Assembly: GCF_018362995.1 (NCBI RefSeq)
Contig: NZ_CP074372.1
Span: forward strand, 1,054,001-1,118,000
DNA length: 64,000 nucleotides
Source of the DNA: Chryseobacterium indologenes
Lineage (GTDB): Bacteria; Bacteroidota; Bacteroidia; Flavobacteriales; Weeksellaceae
Reading direction: 5' to 3'
Shown: piece by piece, positions 53,897 to 62,802 of the stretch
Layout: each line of letters opens with the position of its first letter
Numbering within the stretch: position 1 is the first letter of the stretch
Notes under the pieces: model-generated
The model's database searches: none
Seen by the model: the letters and a program-made list of their open reading frames with translations, nothing else
What the model was told of the DNA's origin: nothing
Made by a program: the position numbers and the translations under genes

Positions 53897-54021
53897 TTTT
53901 GCTTTACTTATTAAAATAATAATTTAAAGTACCTAAAAATGTTTAAAATATAAACTTTAAGGCTCTGATTATCATTTTTTAATAATCAAAAAAGAAAAAT
54001 CTCTAATCATTGAAATAACAT

Positions 54022-57000
54022 ATGAAGAAATATCCAATTCCTGCGAATGAAGAAGCCCGAATGAGGAAACTGGAGTTTTTTGATCTTTTAAACCTTGAAA
54101 AAGATCCCCAGTTAGACATTTTTGCAGAGACGGCATGCCTGGTGACCGATTGTCCCGCATCACTTATTGCAATGATGGAAAGCGAAACCCAGACCATCCA
54201 AAGTTGTGTAGGACTTGCCCTCGATTTTGTAGACCGGAAAAATACGGTATGCCAATATTCTATTGCAAGTGGGGACGTTGTAATTATCAATGATACTTTA
54301 TTAGATGAAAGATCTTCTGACAACGCAATTATTCTGGCAGGAGGAATCAGGTTTTATGCAGGAGTACCCCTGATTGATGATGAAGGATTCGTATTAGGAA
54401 CCATCTGCGTTATCGATTATAAACCTAAAACGATTACAGACGATCAGATTTCAACCCTGAAAAAAATAGGAGAGGCGATCACAAAAGTCCTGATGGGGAA
54501 AAGAAAAAATATTCAGGCTGAATACTTTCAACAGACCTTCAGTATTTCCAACAACCTGATCTGTGTTTTGGATAAGGATTTCTCTATAAAAGACGTCAAT
54601 CCGGCTTTTGAAAGCGCTTTTCAATTGGAGAAGTCTCAGGTTATTGATCAGAATTTCCTAAATATTTTAGGCAGCCATAATTCTCAATTGCAATTACTTA
54701 CCAAAAATCTGCCCACTACAGATGAAGAAGTAACATTTACCACTTCTACACACATAGATGATACACAGACTATTATTGTAGAATGGTATCTGAAATTAAA
54801 TCAGAAGCACTCTGAAATTTTCTGTTTCGGGATCAATATTACCCAGCGCATCGATGAAAAGCTCAAACTTGAAAGTTCTGAACGCCGTTTCAGAAGCTTC
54901 TTCGAAAATGCAATAGGCCTGATGAGTATGCATGATATGGAAGGGAATATTATTGCCGTAAACGAAAAAGGAAGAGAAACCCTGCAGTATTCTGCAGAAG
55001 AAGTGGAAGAACTGAACCTGAAAGATCTTGTCCCTGAAAAAAACTGGCCGCTGCTGGAACAATACCTGGAAAGAATCAACAAAAACCAGGAAGATTTCGG
55101 AACCATGATCCTGAAAACCAAAGGAGGTGAAGAGGTCATCTGGATGTACCACAATCTGGTGGAAATCAATAAAGAAGGAAAACCTTATGTAGTAAGTACC
55201 GCACTGAATGTCACCGAAAGAATGACGCTGGAAAAAGATCTTGTTCATACAAAAAAAATGCTGGAACAGACAAGTGCTGTGGCCCAGGTGGGAGGATGGG
55301 AAGTGAATCTTAAAAAGAATACCGTATTCTGGTCACAGTCTACCAGAGAGATACATAAAATAGACAAAACATTCCAGCCTGACCTGGAAAATGCACTGGG
55401 CTTCTATAGCGAAGACAGCCGGGAAAAACTGAAATTATTATTTGAAAGAGCTGTAAAAGAAGGTGTTCCTTACGATGAAGAGTTACAGCTTATCCGTAAT
55501 GACGGTGTGATGATCTGGGTAAGGGTAAAAGGAATACCTGAGTTTGAAGAAGGGGTTTGTATCAGAGTATATGGAATTATTCAGGATATTGATAATTTCA
55601 AAAAAATCTACCTTGAGCTGGCCAAAAAAGAGGCAATGCTTCAGTCATTCGTTACCTATGTTCCCGCAACAGTGGCTATGTTTGACAAAGAGCTTAACTA
55701 CCTTTCAGTAAGCACCAGCTGGAAAGATGAGTTCCAGATGAATGACATCAGGCTGATCGGCGAAAATATGTTCAAAATTTCACCTAATGTCCCGGATGAA
55801 AGAATAAAGATATATCAGGATGCGCTGGCAGGAATTGCCTATAAAAATGAAGACATGGCCATAGAAATTCCTGGTAAAGAAGTCATTCAGCATTACAATA
55901 TAGAAGTTACACCATGGTATCTTTCCACTCATATAATAGGTGGGATCATTGTTTCTGCACAAAATATTACTGCATCAGTAAGAATCAATAAAGAGCTTAA
56001 AAATGCCAAGAAAATGGCTGATATTGCCAATAAAGCAAAATCTGAATTTCTGGCCAATATGAGCCATGAGATCAGAACTCCGTTGAATGGTGTCATCGGC
56101 TTCTCTGACCTTCTGCTAAAAACGCCGTTGAATGAGATACAGACCCAATACCTCAATTATATTAATGAATCCGGAGAAAACCTGCTAAGCATCATCAATG
56201 ATATTCTTGACTTTTCCAAAATAGAATCCGGAAAAATGGATCTTTTAATTGAGAAATCCAATGTGTATGACATTGTAAGCCAGGTGATCAACGTGATCCT
56301 TTATCAGTCGCAGAAAAAGAATATAGAATTACTGTTAAATATAGAGCCGGGACTTCCGGAAACCATCTGGGTGGATGAATCCAGACTGAAACAGATTCTG
56401 ATCAATCTCCTCGGAAATGCTGTCAAGTTTACAGCACAGGGAGAAATAGAACTTAAAGTAGAAAAGCTGAAGCTTGACCATAAAGATATCACCTTAAGAT
56501 TTTCAGTGCGGGACACCGGAATCGGTATTCCTAAAGAGAAGCAGCAGTTTATTTTTGATGCCTTCACACAGGAAAACAGCTCTATCAGCAAACGTTATGG
56601 CGGAACAGGACTTGGACTTACCATCTCAAACAATATTCTGAAATATATGGGAAGCAGCCTGTCTTTGGTAAGCGAGGTTGATAAAGGTTCTGTTTTCTAT
56701 TTTGACATTCAGATTCCTTGTGAAATGACAGAACGCCATGAAGATGAGGATCTGAAAATAAACAGAGTTCTTATTGTTGATGATAACGAAGCCAACAGAG
56801 TGATTCTTCAGCATATGCTTGCCTATAAAAATATAGATTCAAAGCTTGCTGCCAATGGTATGGAAGCCCTTCAGATACTTCTTGCAGGGGAACGTTTCGA
56901 TGTTATTCTTATGGATTACCATATGCCGATCATTTCTGGGCTGGAAACGATAGAAAAAATCAAGGAAATGTTTAACAAACAAAATGAACTTTCACCTCTG

Positions 57001-57930
57001 GTTATCCTTCATACCTCTTCAGAAGAGCATGATGTCATCAATTCCTTCCGTCAGGAAAACAATTCTTACTTCCTGCTGAAACCTATCAAATCTGAAGAGT
57101 TGTATAAAACATTGAAACAGGCCGTAAAGTTCACAGAAAATGAAATCAGTCAAACTCCACAGCCGGAAACAGAAACTTCAGTACTGATGCAGGCACCTCA
57201 GGTTTTACTGGTAGATGATAATCCTGTAAATATGGTCCTGAACCACAAAATGGTGCGTTCCCTGATTCCCGATGCGGAGCTCACAGAAGCTACGGACGGC
57301 CTTCAGGCTTGGGAACAGTGCAAAGAAAAAACATTCAATATCATTTTAATGGATGTTCAGATGCCGGTAATGGATGGTATTGAAGCTACAAAACAGATCC
57401 GTTTACTGCCTAGCTATGCCGATGTTCCGATTATTGGAGTAACAGCCGGAAATGTATTGGGTGAAAAAGAAAAATGTATGAATTCCGGGATGAATGATTT
57501 TCTGCCTAAACCTTTACGACAGGCCGATCTTCTGGAAATGCTGAAAAAATACATCATGAGTAAAAATCATAAGATCACTGAAGAAGTTCTGGATGAGACA
57601 AAATACCTTGACATCAATCTTTTGAATGAACAAATAGGCGATGATGATGAAGACTTCAGAAAAGTATTTTTGGATCTCGTAATACAGCAACTTACCCAAG
57701 CTGAAGAGGATATTAAAAAAAGTACAGCTGAAAAAGACAGTACCATCCTGAAATTAATCCTTCACAAGCTTAAAGGAACAGCAGGAACAGCAGGATTGGT
57801 AAAGCTTACAAAAAATGCAGCCAGCTGGGAAAATAAAGCAGAACCCGACATGGATTTTATCGCCATGGAAAAAGAAATGATCCAGGAAATAACAACAGGA
57901 TTACAATTAATTAAAAATTTAATACAATAA
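54022..57930 (+). CDS. Large cytoplasmic hybrid sensor kinase (GAF-PAS-HK-REC-REC-HPt)
   Basis: A 1302-residue hybrid kinase with no membrane segment. In order: a GAF domain (about 25-160), three to four PAS domains (165-660), HisKA with the phosphoacceptor His683 (MSHEIRTPLNG), HATPase (about 785-905, DTGIGIPKEKQQF and GGTGLGLTIS), two receivers (phosphoacceptors Asp965 in ILMDYHMP and Asp1111 in ILMDVQMP), and a C-terminal HPt domain with His1248 (LHKLKGTAGTAG). It therefore contains a full internal phosphorelay. Its next genes are a stand-alone receiver and an envelope glycan synthase, so it may control polysaccharide production. Confidence 0.93.
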   Translation: MKKYPIPANEEARMRKLEFFDLLNLEKDPQLDIFAETACLVTDCPASLIAMMESETQTIQSCVGLALDFVDRKNTVCQYSIASGDVVIINDTLLDERSSDNAIILAGGIRFYAGVPLIDDEGFVLGTICVIDYKPKTITDDQISTLKKIGEAITKVLMGKRKNIQAEYFQQTFSISNNLICVLDKDFSIKDVNPAFESAFQLEKSQVIDQNFLNILGSHNSQLQLLTKNLPTTDEEVTFTTSTHIDDTQTIIVEWYLKLNQKHSEIFCFGINITQRIDEKLKLESSERRFRSFFENAIGLMSMHDMEGNIIAVNEKGRETLQYSAEEVEELNLKDLVPEKNWPLLEQYLERINKNQEDFGTMILKTKGGEEVIWMYHNLVEINKEGKPYVVSTALNVTERMTLEKDLVHTKKMLEQTSAVAQVGGWEVNLKKNTVFWSQSTREIHKIDKTFQPDLENALGFYSEDSREKLKLLFERAVKEGVPYDEELQLIRNDGVMIWVRVKGIPEFEEGVCIRVYGIIQDIDNFKKIYLELAKKEAMLQSFVTYVPATVAMFDKELNYLSVSTSWKDEFQMNDIRLIGENMFKISPNVPDERIKIYQDALAGIAYKNEDMAIEIPGKEVIQHYNIEVTPWYLSTHIIGGIIVSAQNITASVRINKELKNAKKMADIANKAKSEFLANMSHEIRTPLNGVIGFSDLLLKTPLNEIQTQYLNYINESGENLLSIINDILDFSKIESGKMDLLIEKSNVYDIVSQVINVILYQSQKKNIELLLNIEPGLPETIWVDESRLKQILINLLGNAVKFTAQGEIELKVEKLKLDHKDITLRFSVRDTGIGIPKEKQQFIFDAFTQENSSISKRYGGTGLGLTISNNILKYMGSSLSLVSEVDKGSVFYFDIQIPCEMTERHEDEDLKINRVLIVDDNEANRVILQHMLAYKNIDSKLAANGMEALQILLAGERFDVILMDYHMPIISGLETIEKIKEMFNKQNELSPLVILHTSSEEHDVINSFRQENNSYFLLKPIKSEELYKTLKQAVKFTENEISQTPQPETETSVLMQAPQVLLVDDNPVNMVLNHKMVRSLIPDAELTEATDGLQAWEQCKEKTFNIILMDVQMPVMDGIEATKQIRLLPSYADVPIIGVTAGNVLGEKEKCMNSGMNDFLPKPLRQADLLEMLKKYIMSKNHKITEEVLDETKYLDINLLNEQIGDDDEDFRKVFLDLVIQQLTQAEEDIKKSTAEKDSTILKLILHKLKGTAGTAGLVKLTKNAASWENKAEPDMDFIAMEKEMIQEITTGLQLIKNLIQ

Positions 57931-57943
57931 AAAAAATAAAACT

Positions 57944-58297
57944 ATGTTGATTCTAATCGCCGAAGACGACGAACTGATTCTAAAAACAATAGAGCACAAA
58001 TTATTAAAAGAAGGGCACGAAGTAATCCTTACCCGCAATGGTAAAGATGCGATCGAAACCCTTAGAACCAAAGAGGTAGATCTGGCTATCACAGATATCA
58101 TGATGCCCTTTGCCTCCGGAATTGAAATACTTTCAGCTATCAAAACGATGGACAAGCAGATCCCGGTGATCATGCTTTCCAGTATGGGGCAGGAAGAAGT
58201 GGTACTGAATGCTTTTGACCTCGGAGCTGCCGATTTTATTGTCAAACCATTCAGCCCCAATGAATTGATATTAAGAATAAAAAGATTTTCAAAATAA
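57944..58297 (+). CDS. Single-domain response regulator
   Basis: A 117-residue receiver-only protein. The acidic pocket is AEDDE, the phosphoacceptor Asp51 lies in AITDIMMPFASG, and the lysine is in FIVKPFSP. With no output domain, it must act by protein contact. It lies 13 bases after the hybrid kinase and 9 bases before the HEAT protein gene. The simplest model is that the HPt domain of the kinase phosphorylates it and it then modulates the neighbouring membrane HEAT protein or synthase; this is inferred. Confidence 0.93.
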   Translation: MLILIAEDDELILKTIEHKLLKEGHEVILTRNGKDAIETLRTKEVDLAITDIMMPFASGIEILSAIKTMDKQIPVIMLSSMGQEEVVLNAFDLGAADFIVKPFSPNELILRIKRFSK

Positions 58298-58306
58298 ACT
58301 TCAGCC

Positions 58307-59371
58307 ATGTTTCTCACCACTTCTGTGCATTTTCTTTTTCTCGTATTTATGGGAATGCTTTCCTTGGTACTCTTACTGATCATAGCCGTACTCATTTACA
58401 GCTTTTATCAGTATAGAGAATCGCTCCATACTTTCAGATGGTCAGAAATGATCAATAAAAGAATCTCAGAAGTGATTGTATATGGTGAAGAAACCTCTGC
58501 AGATCATAATTTTTCGGCAGCATCCGGAAATTCTTTGTTCAGAAATTTATTCCTTCAGAAGCTGGCAGAATCCGAGAAGAAATTTTCCGGGGCAGCACAG
58601 CATAAACTCAAAGACCTTTTCCAGGAATATGGTCTTCAGGAAGAAGCATTAAAAAAACTGAATCAGAAAAAGATACATTTAATTGCAGGAGGCATACAGG
58701 AACTTACAGCAATGAATGTAGAAGAAGCACTGCCAAAGATTTCCACATTTTTAACGCATCCTTCAGCACAGGTTTACCAGGAAGCACAATATGCGATGGT
58801 TCATTTTAAAGGATTTGAAGGGCTTCATTTCCTGAACAGTATTTCAACAAAAATATCAGAATGGCAGCAGCTTCGTCTGCTTATTTCAGTCACCAGTATT
58901 CCTGAGAATTCCAGTGATAGTATTAAAAGCTGGGTTGAAAGTTCAAACGATTCAGTGGTTATTTTTACCCTTAAGCTGTTAAGAAAATTTCAGGTATTAT
59001 CACTTTATCCTACAGTTGTTGATGTGCTGGATCACCCTTCTGTTGATGTTCGGGTACAGGCAGTACAGACATTGTTATCTCTTGAAAATTCATCAACCGT
59101 TGCCCACCTCATGGAAGTGTATCCTCAGCAGCCTCTTGAAGTGCAGAAAGAAATCCTTAAAGTAATGAAGAAGTCAAAAGACCCACGCTCTGTAGATTTT
59201 CTGAAAGATCAATTGTTAAATAACACTGATTCAGGAATAAAAGTCTATGCAGCAGAAGCCCTATGCTCATTGGAAAAACAGGAATTTCTTGTAGAAACAT
59301 CTAAAAATGAGACTTCATCAGATGAATTAATTCAAATCATTAAATACGCATTACAGGAAAAAGTATGTTAG
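58307..59371 (+). CDS. Membrane-anchored HEAT-repeat protein
   Basis: A 354-residue protein with one N-terminal membrane helix (about residues 10-32) and a cytoplasmic body. After a linker, residues about 115-350 form alpha-solenoid HEAT-like repeats (for example HPSAQVYQEAQYAM, HPSVDVRVQAVQTL and NTDSGIKVYAAEAL). HEAT solenoids are scaffolds. Placed between a receiver and a glycan synthase, it may pass the signal to the synthase. Its stop overlaps the start of the synthase gene by seven bases, a sign of coupled translation. Confidence 0.88.
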   Translation: MFLTTSVHFLFLVFMGMLSLVLLLIIAVLIYSFYQYRESLHTFRWSEMINKRISEVIVYGEETSADHNFSAASGNSLFRNLFLQKLAESEKKFSGAAQHKLKDLFQEYGLQEEALKKLNQKKIHLIAGGIQELTAMNVEEALPKISTFLTHPSAQVYQEAQYAMVHFKGFEGLHFLNSISTKISEWQQLRLLISVTSIPENSSDSIKSWVESSNDSVVIFTLKLLRKFQVLSLYPTVVDVLDHPSVDVRVQAVQTLLSLENSSTVAHLMEVYPQQPLEVQKEILKVMKKSKDPRSVDFLKDQLLNNTDSGIKVYAAEALCSLEKQEFLVETSKNETSSDELIQIIKYALQEKVC

Positions 59372-62300
59372 AATTCTCACACATCATCTATGAAGTTGTT
59401 ATCTGGGTGTTTCTGATTTACGGAACAGCAATAACTCTTATCTATGGCTGGATAGGAATCTATGCACTTGGAGCTGTACTTCGTTATAAAAAAGAAAATA
59501 CATTTACAGATTACAGCATTATTGCGGCCAATCCCAATGCTCCGGTATTCAGTGTTATTGCTCCGGCTTATAATGAGGGAATGACCATTGTGGAAAATGT
59601 CCGTTCCCTGTTATCCCTTTACTATCATAATCTGGAAATTATCATTGTGAATGACGGAAGTAAGGATGATTCTATCCAAAAACTTATTGAGGCTTATGAA
59701 TTGGAATCCATAGCTTACTTCATTCAGGGAAAAATAGAGACCAATACGGTAAGAGGTGTTTATAAAAGTAAAAACCCAGCCTTTAAAAAGCTGATCGTTG
59801 TTGATAAAGAAAACGGAGGAAAAGCAGATGCCCTGAATGTGGGAGTAAATATTTCTTCCGGTGAATATCTGGTTTGTATTGATGTAGACTGTATTCTGGA
59901 GCAAGATGCGATTCTGAAACTCGCAAAACCAATGCTGGAACAGACTGATAAAAAGTTCATCGCCTGCGGTGGAGTCATTCGTCTGGCCAATAACTGCGTG
60001 ATAGAAAATGGTAAAATAGTAAGTGTCAACATGCCGAAAACGCTTTTGGGCAGAACCCAGGCATTAGAATACATCAGAGCTTTTGTACTCGGACGTATGG
60101 CGTGGTCAAGGGCATCAGGATTGATTCTTATCTCCGGTGCTTTCGGAGTTTTTGACAGAAAAATAGTACTCGCTTGTGGCGGCTATGATAAAAACACAGT
60201 TGGAGAGGACATGGAGCTGGTAGTAAGAATGAGAAAGTACATGGAAGAAAAAAATGAACCTTATGAAGTACTTACCATTCCGGATCCTTTATGCTGGACA
60301 GAAGTTCCCGAATCTAAAGATATTCTCAGAAAACAACGTAACAGATGGATGCGCGGAACCATGGAAACCCTGTGGAAGCACAGAAAAATGATGTTCAATC
60401 CAAAATACGGAAAATTAGGAATGATCAGTCTTCCTTATTGGTTCTTTTTTGAATTTCTGGGTCCGTTAGTTGAGTTTTCAGGGTATATTATCTTTATTGT
60501 TTTTTTACTGCTGGGAATTATCAATTGGCCGTTCTTTACGGTTCTGTTTGCCCTTGTGATCTCCATGGGATTTCTTTATTCTATTTATTCAATATTAGTG
60601 GATCTTGTAAGCCATCAGGTTTATACCAAAAGAAAAGATTTCCTGGCGCTTATTGTAACGGCTTTTTCGGAACCTTTTTATTTCCATCCTATTGTGGTAA
60701 AAGCAGGAGTAAGCGGGTTTATAGATTATTTCAAAAAATCCCATGGATGGGGCGAAATGACGAGACAGGGCTTCAATCAAAGCACACAGCATTTACCTTT
60801 TAAAGAAAGAATGCTTGCTATTCTTCAGTCTGGTCTTAAAAGATGGGGAATACTCGCATTGGTTTTCTTTGCATTATTTTTAATGGGAGTAACTGCAGAA
60901 TGGTTATGGTACCGGCATACTTTTTCTAAATTTGATACCCCCGCGATTGTCGGGAATCTTTTCACAGAGAATATTTTATTTGCCCTAAGGTTCACATTTT
61001 GTGTTGGAATTGCTTATCTGATTATTAATTTCATCAAAGAAGGCTGGGCAAAGACCCTAACGACTGTAGCTTTACTTATTGTAACCGTTACCCAGTATAT
61101 TTTATTCCTGTATTTCTCAGAAACCCGCAACGTATTGGGGGCAGACCTTTTGTACTACAGCAAAGAAGAGATGAAGCAGATTTTACAGGCAAGCGGAATG
61201 CTTAATTTTAAGAACTTTGCCTTGTTGGGTATTTTAATAACAGCCTCTTTTGTTCCTATATGGATAGCCAGTAAAACAACCTTAAAATCCATCTATCCGG
61301 GACTTGTATTACTTTTTTTCGGGTTAGCAGCTTTTTTCATTCCATCCGATATATTAGGATCCAAAACCTTGAGCTCTGAGAATGAATTTAACCAAAATGC
61401 CGCAAAAAGTAAATGGGCATATTTCTTTAAATCCAATGAGGATAATTTCATCAGTGATCATCCTGAACTGAATGAATTACTGAGTAAAAATGAAGATTTC
61501 ACTGCCAATGCCGAAATGCTCAATAAAAATTTCCCTTTCTGGAGGAAAGAAAATACCCCTGATTTTTTAGGATCTTATTTTAACAGGTCTGAGAAAGTTC
61601 CCAACCTTGTTTTCCTTATCATGGAAGGTTTCGGACATGCTTATACTTCACCAAAAGGATATATCGGAAACTTCACCCCTTACATGGATTCTTTGTCCGG
61701 CAAAGCATTGTATTGGGAAAGCGCTTTAAGCTCAGCAGGAAGAACATTTGGAGCATTGCCATCAATCACAGGATCGCTTCCTTTTGGAAAAAATGGATTC
61801 CTTGAAATTGAAAAAACACCGGAAAACTTCAATCTTTATAATATCCTGAAAGCTAACGGGTTTGAAACAGGTTTTTATTATGGTGGTCATGCATCCTTTG
61901 ACCGTTACCGTGAATTCCTTGAATATAGCGGGGTAGATCATATCATAGATGAACCCTCATTCAGCAGTCCTTACCGTAAGCTTCCCGCCAATAATGGAGA
62001 AAGCTGGGGATATGAAGATCAGGCCGTTTTTGGTAAAATGCAACAACAGCAAAAGCCGCAGGATAGACCCTATTTCAATATGATTCTTACCCTTTCAACG
62101 CATAATCCTTTTTTAATCAACAATAAAGATTATTATGAAAAGCTGTACAATCAAAGACTGAATTCAGGTATTTTAACTTCCGAACAGAAAAAATGGGCCA
62201 CAGCACACAAAGACCAGCTGATTTCGGTTCTTAATGCCGATGATGCCATCAAAGGATTCTTTGAAAGTTACAGCAAACGTCCGGATTTCAAGAATACCAT

Positions 62301-62802
62301 TTTTGTGATCACGGGAGATCACAGTATGCCTGAGATCACATTAGAGTCTAAAATTGACAGATTCCATGTACCTTTAATCATCTATTCACCCTTATTGAAA
62401 GAATCAAAACGTTTCTATAAAACTGTAAGCCATTTTGATATTGCTCCTTCTATTTTGGCTTATTACAGAAATAATTATAAGCTCAGTACACCTTCTACAG
62501 TAACATGGGTAGGAAGAGGGTTTTCTCCGGATTCCGAAATCAGCAAAACCGGAATTCCAATGATGCAGAGTAAAAACCAGCTGATTGATTTTGTTTCTGA
62601 AAAGTATTATATTCATGACGGACAGCTTTTCACCCTGAAAGACATGGAAGAAGATGCCTCCAATGATAACGCAGCCCTGAATAAGATCAACAGCAGATTC
62701 AACCAGTACAAAAGCATGAATTCTCAGTTTTATTCTACTAAAAAACTGATGCCTGATTCGGTAATGGTCAACTTTAAGAAAAAAGTAAGATCAAAGTTCT
62801 AA
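59365..62802 (+). CDS. GT2 polysaccharide synthase fused to LtaS-like phosphoglycerol transferase/sulfatase
   Basis: An unusual 1145-residue membrane enzyme in a single uninterrupted frame. The N-half is a family 2 glycosyltransferase: a first membrane helix, NDGSKDDS (about 96), DVDC (173), GEDMEL (about 280) and QRNRW (324-328), then membrane helices. Such enzymes polymerise hexosamine or glucose across the inner membrane. After further helices (to about residue 660), the C-half is an alkaline-phosphatase-superfamily domain like LtaS: LVFLIMEGFG (metal Glu near 750), nucleophile Thr794 in GRTFGALPS, and GDHSMPE (Asp985, His986). It could add phosphoglycerol or another phospho or sulfo group to the polymer outside the inner membrane. 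Neighbours are a HEAT scaffold upstream and a YaiO barrel convergent downstream. Confidence 0.9.
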   Translation: MLEFSHIIYEVVIWVFLIYGTAITLIYGWIGIYALGAVLRYKKENTFTDYSIIAANPNAPVFSVIAPAYNEGMTIVENVRSLLSLYYHNLEIIIVNDGSKDDSIQKLIEAYELESIAYFIQGKIETNTVRGVYKSKNPAFKKLIVVDKENGGKADALNVGVNISSGEYLVCIDVDCILEQDAILKLAKPMLEQTDKKFIACGGVIRLANNCVIENGKIVSVNMPKTLLGRTQALEYIRAFVLGRMAWSRASGLILISGAFGVFDRKIVLACGGYDKNTVGEDMELVVRMRKYMEEKNEPYEVLTIPDPLCWTEVPESKDILRKQRNRWMRGTMETLWKHRKMMFNPKYGKLGMISLPYWFFFEFLGPLVEFSGYIIFIVFLLLGIINWPFFTVLFALVISMGFLYSIYSILVDLVSHQVYTKRKDFLALIVTAFSEPFYFHPIVVKAGVSGFIDYFKKSHGWGEMTRQGFNQSTQHLPFKERMLAILQSGLKRWGILALVFFALFLMGVTAEWLWYRHTFSKFDTPAIVGNLFTENILFALRFTFCVGIAYLIINFIKEGWAKTLTTVALLIVTVTQYILFLYFSETRNVLGADLLYYSKEEMKQILQASGMLNFKNFALLGILITASFVPIWIASKTTLKSIYPGLVLLFFGLAAFFIPSDILGSKTLSSENEFNQNAAKSKWAYFFKSNEDNFISDHPELNELLSKNEDFTANAEMLNKNFPFWRKENTPDFLGSYFNRSEKVPNLVFLIMEGFGHAYTSPKGYIGNFTPYMDSLSGKALYWESALSSAGRTFGALPSITGSLPFGKNGFLEIEKTPENFNLYNILKANGFETGFYYGGHASFDRYREFLEYSGVDHIIDEPSFSSPYRKLPANNGESWGYEDQAVFGKMQQQQKPQDRPYFNMILTLSTHNPFLINNKDYYEKLYNQRLNSGILTSEQKKWATAHKDQLISVLNADDAIKGFFESYSKRPDFKNTIFVITGDHSMPEITLESKIDRFHVPLIIYSPLLKESKRFYKTVSHFDIAPSILAYYRNNYKLSTPSTVTWVGRGFSPDSEISKTGIPMMQSKNQLIDFVSEKYYIHDGQLFTLKDMEEDASNDNAALNKINSRFNQYKSMNSQFYSTKKLMPDSVMVNFKKKVRSKF

